Origin: Candidatus Pseudobacter hemicellulosilyticus
Lineage (GTDB): Bacteria; Bacteroidota; Bacteroidia; Chitinophagales; Chitinophagaceae
Length of the DNA: 64,000 nucleotides
Assembly: GCA_029202545.1 (NCBI GenBank)
Contig: CP119311.1
Coordinates: 4,960,001-5,024,000 of the forward strand
Direction of reading: 5' to 3'
This document shows positions 56,101 through 64,000 of the stretch, one piece after another. The notes beneath the pieces are model-generated. The model worked only from the letters and a program-made list of their open reading frames with translations, was not told the DNA's origin and did not search any database. The stretch's first letter is position 1. Every line of letters starts with the position of its first letter. The translations under genes were made by a program, and so were the position numbers.

Positions 56101-59100
56101 ATACATCGGCCACCAACTGGTTTGATACTAATACCCTTTGTGAGGGCGACCTGGACATGGCCTGGAAGAATTTCCGGCAGCTGTACCTGAACGTGAAACA
56201 GGATATCCTCAACAAGATCACGACCACAACAACCGGCTGTACGCCCCGTAATCCTGCTTATACAACAGTACCTACGGCAGCAGCCTTGTATGCAGTAGAG
56301 CACACACCCGTGTTCAATGAAGAGACCAGGAAGGTTATCCAGCAGAATAGTATGGATTATATGCTGCAGGCAGCCAATAATACCGCTGCCGCCAGCCAGG
56401 CCTATAACAAAACCCAGGCTGAGCTGAGCAAATATTATGACGAGAACAGCAGTGACATTGTTCATCAGTGGACCCTGCAGCTGGCGCCCTGTCAATATAA
56501 TGCGGCGCATCTCCGGGACACCATCATTCCACGCCTCCAGGCTTTGTGCCGCATGGCCTGCGATGAGGATCATCCTTATGGCGCCAGCAGCCTGCCCGCG
56601 GGCAAGACCTACACGCCGCCAGGAACAGCCTATGTGTTCCGGAGTTTCCGGGATATCATTGAAGCGTACAATGAAGCGCATGGCATTGATGAAACACTGA
56701 CCTGTAATGCAGAGCTGCTAAATACGCCAAAGGCTTATGGTAATCAGTCGGCCTGGATCAACAAACCCGTTTACAGCAAGCCATCGGACTGTGAATGCCA
56801 GCTCATCAACGACCTGTACAATACCTATATGTTATCCGGGCAGGGGGATTATTCCTTTGCAGCCTACCTCAAACGGACCCAGCAGATAGAGATCAGCAAT
56901 GAGGACCTGAACCTGCTTCGCTCCCTGTGTAATACACCGGCAGGCAGCAATTGCACCTGGCTGCCCAAAGCTATCCTGCTGCCGCCTTCCATGCAGTGCA
57001 ATACCGGAACGGTATGCACCACCTGTACTATTGTGGATTCCCTCTACCAAAAGTTCACAGTGGCCTATGAAGGAAAAGTGCCGCAGCAGATCACTGATCC
57101 GGAAGACAGCACCCAGCTGCAGATCAACCAGCTGTTCCAGAATTTCATGAACAACAGGCTGGGCTTTTCGCTGCAGGCCTGGGAATATATACAGTTCCGG
57201 GAAACCTGCGCCAATCATACAAGCGTCATTTACGATAGCCTCCATTGCCAGGACAAGCCTATTGGCAATTTGTACCTGAGCGACCAGTCGGCCAGTCTTT
57301 CCGATATCCGGCCACTAAGCAGTGGCGGTTATATCCTGGCCGGCAGCATCCAGCAGCCGGGGGGTACCACAGACGCCAATATTACCAGGACTGACCAGAA
57401 TGGCAATATCCTGTGGAGCAAAAGGGCCGGTGGCCTTGGCAACGACCGCCTGCACCGCATAAAACCTGCAGCAGACGGGGGCTTCATAGGCATCGGCACC
57501 ACGCACTCCAGCCACCATACACAAGGCGAGATGATGGTTATCAAGCTGGATGCCAGTGGCAATACCAGCTGGACAAAGACCATCGGCTTCAATACCACCT
57601 ATGGTGAACGCGGTTATGATATTGTGACCACCAGTGACGGCGGCTATGCCGCACTCGGTATCTACAATGAACACAGCGGCGCCGGTGAATTTGTACTGAG
57701 TAAACTGGATACCGGTGGCAACATCAGCTGGACGCATAAATTCGGTACGGCAAGGTTGTATTATAGTGCTTGTGGCGACAATGACCCGGATACCATCAGC
57801 TATGACGGTTCAGCTTCCTTCAGCTTGCTGGAGCAGGATGATACGTTATTTGTGGCTGGTACGGCCTATGATCTCAATATGGGCAACCGCTACTATGGCG
57901 TAGTACATCGTGTTGGCAGCGAGACCGGCGAACTATACAGTTCCTGGCATTACGCGCCGGACAATGCACCTTCCACCAGCATTCGCTTTAATGATATCCA
58001 GGCTGTACCTGGCGGATTTCTGGTGGGCGCCACCACTGCCGACAGGCTGGGCACCACGGATCAGCAGGTAGCCGTTGTAAAGCTCAATGGCGGCGGGCAG
58101 GTATTGTCCTACAAACAGTTCACCAGGCCGGCGGGCAGCACACGTGTCAGCTCCTCCGGCATCCTGGCTTCTGCTGACGGCACCTACCTGGTGGGACAGA
58201 CCGGCAACAGCAGCCCGCATATTTACTGGCAGCGTGTTGATGCCAGCGGCAACCAGCTCTGGGCCAGCGAGACCAGTGTACCCGGTTCCAAACTGATTGG
58301 CAGGCTGGCTTCCAATGGCAGCTCGGGTTTTGCCGTAGCCGGCACCAATAACAGCCAGGCGATGTTGCTCACCTTGCAGCAAAATTCACCGACCAACTGT
58401 TACGACAATACCGTCAACCTTGGTTTGAGCAGTCCGGCGTTCAGTCGGGTCAACTGGGTATTGGAAGGCAGCCAGCAATTAATGCCGCTCTTTACAGATA
58501 CCTTGTTTGCCATGGCAGCAGTGACAGTGCGGGATTCCAGCCTGCTATGCCGTAATAATGGCAGCTGTTATATGGTGTACGAGGGGCCGCGGCTCTGTGG
58601 CAAAGCAGCGCCATTATTCCCGGGAGTGAAAGTAGATTCCTCCGGCCGCTGTGCGGACAGCACTTTCTTTGCGGTGAGCAAATCGACCGAGCTTTTCAGG
58701 CATTATAAGGATTCGCTGACCGGCGCTTTTGAGCAGAAGTATAACGAGAAATGTCTACAGGCGTACAGGTATGAAAGCTTTACAGTAACCCATGCAAGAA
58801 GAGAATACCACTATACCCTGTATTATTATGACCAAGCAGGCAACCTGGTAAAAACCATTCCGCCGGCAGGGGTGAAGCCTAATGACGATCCCAGCTGGCT
58901 GGCACAGGTGAAGGCCGCCCGGAAGAATAAGCAGGTGTTAATGCCGGCGCATGAGCAGGCGACTACTTACAGGTATAATACCATTAACAAGATGGTAGCG
59001 CAGAAAAGTCCCGATGGAGGATTAAGCCGGTTCTGGTATGACCGGCTGGGCAGGTTAGCGATTTCTCAGAATGCAATGCAAGAAGAAGAAGATCACTACA

Positions 59101-61772
59101 GCTACACTTTATATGATTCCATCGGCAGGATTGTGCAGGCAGGGCAATTAAGCAGTGCAACTGCTATTAGCAATCTGATCAGCCGTAACCCATCCTCTTT
59201 ACAAAGCTGGCTCAATGCTGCTGCTAATACAGCTGAGCAGATCACGAAAACCAACTATGATTATCCTTATGAGCCCCTGGAACCGGTACTGGCAGCTACC
59301 AATTTGCGTTCTCGCGTGTCCTGGACAGCCATATATAGTACAGCAGCCGATCTGGACACCAACGGAATGGCCACTGCTACTTATTACAGTTATGACAATC
59401 TTGGAAATATAGACACTCTGATACAGGATTATCGATTAGGTGTTATGGCTAATAATGGCAATCGCTTTAAGAAGCTGGTATATCAATATGACCTGGTTAG
59501 CGGCAAAGTGAACCAAGTGGCTTACCAGCCTGGCCAGCCGGATGCCTTCTATCACCGTTATCACTATGATGCAGAGAACAGGATTACGCATGTATTGACC
59601 AGCAGGGATAGCATTAACTGGGACAATGATGCTTTCTACAGTTATTATTTGCATGGGCCTTTAGCCAGGGCAGTACTGGGTGAACAGCAAGTACAGGGCA
59701 TTAACTATACCTACTCTCTGCAAGGATGGTTGAAATCTGTCAATCCGGACGTACACCAGGGCTCAGGATATTTACTGGAAGCAGATGGCAGTAGCGGCAG
59801 CAATATCGCTGCACCTGCGTTGCAGTTCACACTCAACTATTACAATAATGATTATCTTCCCATCAGTGGCGCCAATGGCCCAGCCTTCGGCAGTCAACTG
59901 GCGCTGGGGACAGACAATATGCCATTGTATAATGGCAATATTAGCAGTATGGCTGTTAATATTGGAAAGTTAGAGCAACCATTATTGTACAACTACAAGT
60001 ATGATCAGCTTAATAGGCTGAAGGCAATGGATGCCTGGCATAAAAAAGGGAATAGCTGGAGTGATATTGTTAAAGTCCCTGACTTTCAGGAAAGGGTCAG
60101 CTATGATCCTAACGGCAATATCATGGGGTATAAGCGTCAGGGCAATAACACTTTTGCAGGAAACCCCTTAGGTATGGACAGCCTCAGGTATCATTATATT
60201 CCCGGCACAAACAAACTTGACCATATTACTGATACGGTTCCGGCAGGTAATTACGTTACGGACATTGACTCACAGCCTGCGGGCAATTACCGGTATGATG
60301 CCATCGGCAACCTAATTGCTGATAGTGCAGAGAACATCAGCCGAATCTCTTGGACCGTCTATGGAAAAATCAATAGCATTCATAAAAAGGACGGAAGTGT
60401 TATCTGGTATACTTACGATGCATCCGGTAATAGGATCAGCAAACAATTAATATCAGATACTGGATCAGTTAACACTTGGTATACACGAGATGCACAAGGC
60501 AACATAATTAGTGTATATATTTCAGGCCAAACTGCAACCTTTGGAGGAGATCTAACACAGACAGAATTGAGCCTATATGGCAGTACCCAAATGGGAATAA
60601 TAAGCTGCAGCACTAACGTTCAGCAACTGGCTCCAATAGCAGACACAACAATGCCTTTGCTGGGAAATGGGTTTGGGATTATCTTTGAAAGAGCCAATAA
60701 ATATTTTGAATTAAACAATCATTTAGGCAACATATTGGCAACCGTAAGTGATAAAAAATTAGGCAGATCACTTAATGACAGTACAGTTGATCATTTCGTA
60801 GCACAGGTGATGAGCGCACAGGATTATTACCCATTTGGAATGCTAATGGCAGGCAGACATTTTAGAGGTATAGGATACAGGTATGGGTTCAATGGACAGG
60901 AGATGAGTAATGAGATCAAAGGATTCGGAAATAGTTATACAGCCGAGTTCTGGGAGTATGATCCGAGAGTAGCAAGAAGGTGGAATCTGGATCCGAAACC
61001 AACAACAGGTATAAGTCAGTATAGCGCATTTAACAATAGCCCTATATTATTAAGCGATCCGTTAGGGGATACATCTGGTGTAGGCACAAGGGTTGTCGGA
61101 GGATTAAAGGTTGTGGGAGGATTACTTGAGATGGGAGTTGGCGCTGCAGGTGGTGTTGCAAGTTCTTGGACTGGTGTAGGTGCTGTTGTTGGGGGAGGAG
61201 CAGTATTGCATGGAGCCGATGTTACTTCAGCCGGATGGATGGAGTTGTGGACAGGTAAAGAAACTAAAACTTTTACACAACGGGCCATTAATAGTGGCTT
61301 AAAGGCCTTGGGTGTTCCAAGTCAAAAATCTGAACTTATAGCAGACTATACAGATGCTGGTATAAGTATTATGTTATCTTCAGGAGCAGGAATAGCAAAG
61401 GATGCGACCATTGTATCTAAACCAATTATTCAAGTAGCTAAAACTGAGGAAGTTGTAGTGCAAGCAGAATCAAAAGTTGCCAGTATGGCAGCAGCAAAAT
61501 ATCCGGGATTAGCAAGAGAGTACGCCAAACAAACAGTATCACAGCTTCGAAGTACTATTCGTAAGACAATTAAAACGATTCAAGAACATGAAGAATTGAT
61601 AAAAAATCCTTTTTTGAAGGTATCTCAGGAACGTTGGGATGCGATGACCGAAGCAGGTCGAAATGGCCTAATTAATAAATGGAAAGGGGATATTGAGCGC
61701 AACAAACAATATCTCGAAATTGCTCAAGATTTATTGGTCCAAAAAATAGAACAGTGGTTTCTACTACCGTAA
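53178..61772 (+). CDS. Giant Rhs-repeat protein with toxin-like C-terminal tail (2864 aa)
   Basis: In order: signal peptide; FN3-like domain (~187-280); an Rhs N-terminal domain (~295-460, VVVQYFDGGLKGRQTVTK); a long helical, Cys-rich middle with CxxC clusters; a SBBP/kelch-like propeller (~1365-1735, ADGGFIGIGTTHSSH); YD repeats (~1875-2440, YRYNTINKMVAQKSPDGG); and the Rhs core (~2508-2631, YYPFGMLMAGRHF, NGQEM, WEYDPRVARRWNLDP, LLSDPLGD). The remaining 233 residues (from 61071) are unlike the core: a Gly-rich hydrophobic part, then a charged helical end (AKQTVSQLRSTIRKTIKTIQ; RNGLINKWKGDIERNKQYL). This is the expected place of a polymorphic toxin. I do not recognise the toxin family. Confidence 0.88.
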   Translation: MPLFAIHRFCKLLFLAAALLTGYRSTANEGGGIVARAVLDGSLNQVKTDSSRTVEDSAFFNYGSSGYLDTAYKVNNLVTLKINEATDWWLKTDFTVTVKLRIIYSNGTSTDSITRDFTINYDSVNAYNSRSSFVFSGGRRVTVKIISISSNVSSWDVSRVLLVENQLTAKPAFIFSCTNTVTSITVHPPTVPNPDELLVSWTNVRGADAYDLEWTYIDSTALGRYNPNSNRSGLFLHNASRITTTGNSYSIPLLYDNGGALYVRVRPIKQGARNSVIPAIWSTDAGTAVMGSFGFYGHERPLNWQSTISFAEEGKRKVVVQYFDGGLKGRQTVTKDNTTQRTVVAENYYDYQGRPTIQVMPAPSLSNIVQYTASFNVGINGTEYSASSFDTLYSADQFCNAHADSLSNISGAANYYSPNNPLKGEGMNQFIPDAENYPFTETEYLPDNTGRISRQGGVGKNYQLGSGHETKYYYGTPDQAELDALFGTEVGNRSHYFKNMIRDANGQYSVSYIDMRGRTIATALAGNTPAGMDALPSNIGSMITETLSDSGSVILDDLSMISQKSMLVPMADTFHFNYLLDPAALGDTNCQSLPVCYSCRYDLQITITDNCNNQTLPGGKAFDTLVRNFQFSSLSADCGQPNLPMQLSFPLYLSEGSYLITKKLSINKDAYFYYRDSVYLPGNTCVSMQQYLEEQRTLVALSNPTCVTTCTECKESVGTLTAFRNSFMEQSGLSPADTAAFRNDINTAYKNAMSACNKLCGDSLSVGADLRSMMLQDMTPPYGQYADTNRVKGDKYSIFFERPTGVEDNNHPPVYKLDEVIYQDASGYQDSVYNLESDRMILPNQLTMSQFTQNFRGSWAEALLPYHPEYCKLQALEANRPAIWWNQEMEAVQTFREARDKGYLNPSANSNYPFPANAAFADPQAAVGAAWRGYIEDRILNYLPAAGGNPTLNMWAMACIMTKCEAADPSCISFYTSATNWFDTNTLCEGDLDMAWKNFRQLYLNVKQDILNKITTTTTGCTPRNPAYTTVPTAAALYAVEHTPVFNEETRKVIQQNSMDYMLQAANNTAAASQAYNKTQAELSKYYDENSSDIVHQWTLQLAPCQYNAAHLRDTIIPRLQALCRMACDEDHPYGASSLPAGKTYTPPGTAYVFRSFRDIIEAYNEAHGIDETLTCNAELLNTPKAYGNQSAWINKPVYSKPSDCECQLINDLYNTYMLSGQGDYSFAAYLKRTQQIEISNEDLNLLRSLCNTPAGSNCTWLPKAILLPPSMQCNTGTVCTTCTIVDSLYQKFTVAYEGKVPQQITDPEDSTQLQINQLFQNFMNNRLGFSLQAWEYIQFRETCANHTSVIYDSLHCQDKPIGNLYLSDQSASLSDIRPLSSGGYILAGSIQQPGGTTDANITRTDQNGNILWSKRAGGLGNDRLHRIKPAADGGFIGIGTTHSSHHTQGEMMVIKLDASGNTSWTKTIGFNTTYGERGYDIVTTSDGGYAALGIYNEHSGAGEFVLSKLDTGGNISWTHKFGTARLYYSACGDNDPDTISYDGSASFSLLEQDDTLFVAGTAYDLNMGNRYYGVVHRVGSETGELYSSWHYAPDNAPSTSIRFNDIQAVPGGFLVGATTADRLGTTDQQVAVVKLNGGGQVLSYKQFTRPAGSTRVSSSGILASADGTYLVGQTGNSSPHIYWQRVDASGNQLWASETSVPGSKLIGRLASNGSSGFAVAGTNNSQAMLLTLQQNSPTNCYDNTVNLGLSSPAFSRVNWVLEGSQQLMPLFTDTLFAMAAVTVRDSSLLCRNNGSCYMVYEGPRLCGKAAPLFPGVKVDSSGRCADSTFFAVSKSTELFRHYKDSLTGAFEQKYNEKCLQAYRYESFTVTHARREYHYTLYYYDQAGNLVKTIPPAGVKPNDDPSWLAQVKAARKNKQVLMPAHEQATTYRYNTINKMVAQKSPDGGLSRFWYDRLGRLAISQNAMQEEEDHYSYTLYDSIGRIVQAGQLSSATAISNLISRNPSSLQSWLNAAANTAEQITKTNYDYPYEPLEPVLAATNLRSRVSWTAIYSTAADLDTNGMATATYYSYDNLGNIDTLIQDYRLGVMANNGNRFKKLVYQYDLVSGKVNQVAYQPGQPDAFYHRYHYDAENRITHVLTSRDSINWDNDAFYSYYLHGPLARAVLGEQQVQGINYTYSLQGWLKSVNPDVHQGSGYLLEADGSSGSNIAAPALQFTLNYYNNDYLPISGANGPAFGSQLALGTDNMPLYNGNISSMAVNIGKLEQPLLYNYKYDQLNRLKAMDAWHKKGNSWSDIVKVPDFQERVSYDPNGNIMGYKRQGNNTFAGNPLGMDSLRYHYIPGTNKLDHITDTVPAGNYVTDIDSQPAGNYRYDAIGNLIADSAENISRISWTVYGKINSIHKKDGSVIWYTYDASGNRISKQLISDTGSVNTWYTRDAQGNIISVYISGQTATFGGDLTQTELSLYGSTQMGIISCSTNVQQLAPIADTTMPLLGNGFGIIFERANKYFELNNHLGNILATVSDKKLGRSLNDSTVDHFVAQVMSAQDYYPFGMLMAGRHFRGIGYRYGFNGQEMSNEIKGFGNSYTAEFWEYDPRVARRWNLDPKPTTGISQYSAFNNSPILLSDPLGDTSGVGTRVVGGLKVVGGLLEMGVGAAGGVASSWTGVGAVVGGGAVLHGADVTSAGWMELWTGKETKTFTQRAINSGLKALGVPSQKSELIADYTDAGISIMLSSGAGIAKDATIVSKPIIQVAKTEEVVVQAESKVASMAAAKYPGLAREYAKQTVSQLRSTIRKTIKTIQEHEELIKNPFLKVSQERWDAMTEAGRNGLINKWKGDIERNKQYLEIAQDLLVQKIEQWFLLP

Positions 61773-61817
61773 GAGCTATCGAAATCAAGACGAACTCATT
61801 AATCATAAATTGCATAT

Positions 61818-62048
61818 ATGGATAATCGACTTTCAACAGAACAAGAATTCTTTCGGCATTTTATTAAATTGATAGAGGAAGGAATTCGCAAGCAAACCCC
61901 CATGTCTAAAGCACCTTCAGATTTTGAATCGGGAAAAGCCTTAGCCTACCATGAAATTGCAGATATGATTGTCGAATGCAGTAGAATATTTAATATACCA
62001 TTAAATACCTTAGGTATAGAAGACATAAATCCAGATATACTTCTATGA
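61818..62048 (+). CDS. Probable immunity protein of the Rhs toxin (76 aa)
   Basis: A small cytoplasmic protein with no signal peptide starts 45 bases after the Rhs gene. It is acidic and mostly helical (EQEFFRHFIKLIEEGIRK; ALAYHEIADMIVECSRIF) and ends DINPDILL. Its base composition is AT-rich like the toxin tail, not like the upstream genes. Position, size and composition are those of an immunity gene for an Rhs tip. No domain is named; neutralisation of the toxin is inferred. Confidence 0.72.
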   Translation: MDNRLSTEQEFFRHFIKLIEEGIRKQTPMSKAPSDFESGKALAYHEIADMIVECSRIFNIPLNTLGIEDINPDILL

Positions 62049-62067
62049 AAACAAGATGGTCATTTTT

Positions 62068-62101
62068 CTTGTCAAGCCGATGGCTTGTACAAGCTGTACA
62101 A
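62068..62101. repeat. Overlapping inverted repeats behind the immunity gene
   Basis: CTTGTCAAGCC-GAT-GGCTTGtACAAG forms an 11-bp stem with one bulge (62068-62093). It overlaps a second perfect repeat, TTGTACA-AGC-TGTACAA (62085-62101). The two cannot form together. There is no T-run, so a simple terminator is unlikely. It marks the boundary of the AT-rich part. Confidence 0.6.
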
Positions 62102-62213
62102 ACTTGATTTAATATAAGTATGAGTAAGCCATACGTATCTACTTGCACATCCAGCATATTAGACAGCACAAGAAAATATTACTAAGTATATTATCGGCCA
62201 AACCCAGTAAGCA

Positions 62214-63539
62214 ATGAGCAAATCTTTTCCCTTAGTCCTGTCCTTGATGTCATTTCTAATTTCCCAAACCCTGCACGCCCAGTCCGTCTACAAACTGCGT
62301 GCGGACAGCGTCCTGCTCACCAATCCCCCCGGCAACGCGGAGCTGATCATTGAGAACAGCACCAAACAGGTGCCGGGCGTACTCTACAACAAAGGCAATG
62401 GGAGGACTGAGTTCAGGCGGTTTGTTCAGCTGAGTGATAGCTCCTTCGCCCTGGGCACGGACACCATCCGGGTTAATATCAGCGGCTCCGCCAGATCAGT
62501 CTATGACTCTATGGTCTTTTACCAGAACAAGTATTTCCAGCAGGGAGGCAATAGCTTCGGCACCACGGCCACCATCGGGATCAATGAAGGACGGGCATTG
62601 AACTTAAGGACCAATGGTATAGATCGCATACGAATTCATACCAATGGCCTTGTCTCCATCGGTGATACCAATGTTACCAGTTCCTTATTATACGTAGCAG
62701 GTAATATGAGCATCCGCGACCAGTTTACAGCCCCTACCATTACAGCCAGCAATAAATTATATGCTGCTGTTGCTTCCGGCTTCCCACGCTTCTATGTACA
62801 ACCCAGCATTGACGACATGAAAGGCATGATCGGCACCAGTGTAGGTGGCGGCGTGATCATCAAGTGGAATAACCCGGAAGGAAGCTACAATACTGACCTG
62901 GGCTGGGCTTCCAGCTCAAACAGTGAAAAATTAAGGATTGGGCGGTATACCAATAATGTCAGCCCCGTATTCACTCCCTCCATGGTCCTTTGGCGAACAG
63001 GAGGTATTACCGTCAACAGTGAAACCAAAACACCAAGGATCCTTTATATCCGTGGATCGGTAGGCATTAACAAGGACTCCCTGCCATTGATCAATGAAAT
63101 AGGAACAAACCAGTTCCTGGTACAGGATACTACCACCGGACAATTAGGCCGCACCAACCTCAGCCCCACTGATAACAGCCTGTTTGACCTGGCTGGCAAA
63201 AACAGCCTTCAGACCAGCAATGCTTCAGCCACCACTATCAGCAGCTTTGCCCCTGTTAACGGACAGGCAGGGTTACTGGAATGCCGGATCATTGCACAGG
63301 GAGCGGATGGCGCTACCATCGCTGTTTTCAACAAGTCTATCAGTTTCAGGAAAAAGGCAGGCGCCATTTACCTGGGCAGCCTGACCAGTTTGCAACCGGA
63401 TGAAATTGATGCAGGACTGGCCGGCTGTTCTGTTGACCTGCTGCAGAGTGGCAATAATATCCTGGTGCAGGTTTCCGGACTTGCAGCTTCCTCTATTTAC
63501 TGGAAGGCAAATTACAATGTAGTCATTAACACCCTGTAA
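62214..63539 (+). CDS. Secreted fibre-like protein (441 aa)
   Basis: There is a signal peptide (LVLSLMSFLISQTLHAQ). The mature protein opens YKLRADSVLLTNPPGNAELI and has repeated beta motifs like those of tail-fibre and adhesin shafts (INEGRALNLRTNGIDRIRIHTNGLVSIGDTN; LYVAGNMSIRDQFTAPT). A C-terminal beta domain runs from ~340. There is no T9SS sorting domain that I can see. Its paralogue begins 17 bases after its stop. I infer an adhesive or filament-like surface protein, perhaps linked to the Rhs system by position only. Confidence 0.7.
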   Translation: MSKSFPLVLSLMSFLISQTLHAQSVYKLRADSVLLTNPPGNAELIIENSTKQVPGVLYNKGNGRTEFRRFVQLSDSSFALGTDTIRVNISGSARSVYDSMVFYQNKYFQQGGNSFGTTATIGINEGRALNLRTNGIDRIRIHTNGLVSIGDTNVTSSLLYVAGNMSIRDQFTAPTITASNKLYAAVASGFPRFYVQPSIDDMKGMIGTSVGGGVIIKWNNPEGSYNTDLGWASSSNSEKLRIGRYTNNVSPVFTPSMVLWRTGGITVNSETKTPRILYIRGSVGINKDSLPLINEIGTNQFLVQDTTTGQLGRTNLSPTDNSLFDLAGKNSLQTSNASATTISSFAPVNGQAGLLECRIIAQGADGATIAVFNKSISFRKKAGAIYLGSLTSLQPDEIDAGLAGCSVDLLQSGNNILVQVSGLAASSIYWKANYNVVINTL

Positions 63540-63555
63540 CCCTTCCAACCTAACT

Positions 63556-64000
63556 ATGCGCCTACCAACCCAACCACATCCGCTTCTCCGGCCACTGGCA
63601 GCACTGGCAACCGTGCTGGCTTTGGGAGTCCTGCCGGCCGCTGCGCAACAAACCTACCCGATAACCGCAGATAGTGTCCTGCTGACAAACGGCGACTGCC
63701 CGGCTGAACTGATCCTGGGAAACGGGACAAGAGCTATAAATGGTCCGCTGTTCAACGTAAGCAATGGCCGGACAGTCTTTAAAGCATTTAAAAAATTGAA
63801 CAACCAGGCATTTATCCTGGGAGCCGATACCATTAATTTCAATGTGGATGCAGCCACCAATGCCCTGCTGGATTCCCTGAAGCTATACAATACCCGCTAT
63901 TATTATTGGAACGCCAACCCGGGATTTGACCAACCGGCTATATTGGGGACCAATGACAACCAGGACCTCATTCTGAAAAGTTTTGTGGACCGGATCAGGA
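63556..64000 (+). CDS. Paralogous secreted fibre-like protein, N-terminal part (3' end outside window)
   Basis: The frame from the ATG at 63556 stays open to the window end. The signal peptide (LATVLALGVLPAAAQQ) is followed by ADSVLLTNGDCPAELILGN and NGRTVFKAFKKLNNQAFILGADTI. These match the start of the previous gene's mature protein (ADSVLLTN, AELI, NGRT-F, LG-DTI), so the two are tandem duplicates. The rest of the gene is not visible. Confidence 0.75.
   Translation, partial: MRLPTQPHPLLRPLAALATVLALGVLPAAAQQTYPITADSVLLTNGDCPAELILGNGTRAINGPLFNVSNGRTVFKAFKKLNNQAFILGADTINFNVDAATNALLDSLKLYNTRYYYWNANPGFDQPAILGTNDNQDLILKSFVDRIR

Noticed and set aside
41869..62048. Type VI secretion Rhs effector locus
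   Set aside because: Both giants have N-terminal signal peptides, and there is no VgrG, PAAR or other T6SS gene in the window.

Overview
The window looks like chromosomal DNA of a Bacteroidota bacterium, most likely from the Chitinophagaceae. It has three SusC/SusD-type uptake loci, a FecI/FecR-type sigma/anti-sigma pair, many lipoproteins, a Bacteroidota-style promoter box (TAnnTTTG) and very large Rhs-family proteins of the kind common in that family. It is GC-rich over most of its length, apart from an AT-rich stretch around 60.4-62.2 kb. I see no rRNA, tRNA, CRISPR array, insertion sequence or phage module.

Region 1 (1-11.3 kb) is the right part of a polysaccharide-utilisation locus. It holds the end of a SusD, three (alpha/alpha)6-type glycosidase-like proteins, and a tightly overlapping trio: cupin glucose-6-phosphate isomerase, ROK sugar kinase, and a second cupin isomerase-like protein. 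The layout suggests that glycans are hydrolysed outside the cytoplasm and the hexose is phosphorylated and isomerised inside.

Region 2 (11.3-17.1 kb) is a set of single genes: a secreted unknown, an Old Yellow Enzyme, a DinB protein, a double VOC protein, a sorbosone-dehydrogenase lipoprotein and a small secreted unknown. Region 3 (17.1-25.3 kb) is an ECF sigma, FecR, SusC, SusD and calcineurin-like phosphoesterase locus. Region 4 (25.5-28.8 kb) carries leftward genes for a coiled-coil protein, an MFS transporter and a luciferase-like monooxygenase. Region 5 (28.8-33.1 kb) is a cobalamin riboswitch followed by BtuB-like and BtuG-like genes, then a Crp/Fnr regulator. Region 6 (33.1-41.2 kb) is a leftward SusD/SusC pair with a ROK regulator, a cluster of unusual GGTTCGTCCC repeats and an AraC regulator.

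Region 7 (41.3-64 kb) is the most unusual. In one rightward series it holds an outer-membrane beta-barrel with a long helical section, a TANFOR-like secreted protein, a 2626-residue SpvB/PA14 protein and a 2864-residue Rhs protein. The Rhs protein ends in an AT-rich variable tail that looks like a toxin. A 76-residue probable immunity protein follows, and then two paralogous secreted fibre-like proteins, the last cut by the window end. I read this as a split Rhs polymorphic-toxin system with its own candidate outer-membrane partner.

A second thread is a short repeat, TTGGGGACGAACCAA. It lies just behind three stop codons in sense orientation and is clustered and shuffled into hairpins at 39.97-40.32 kb.
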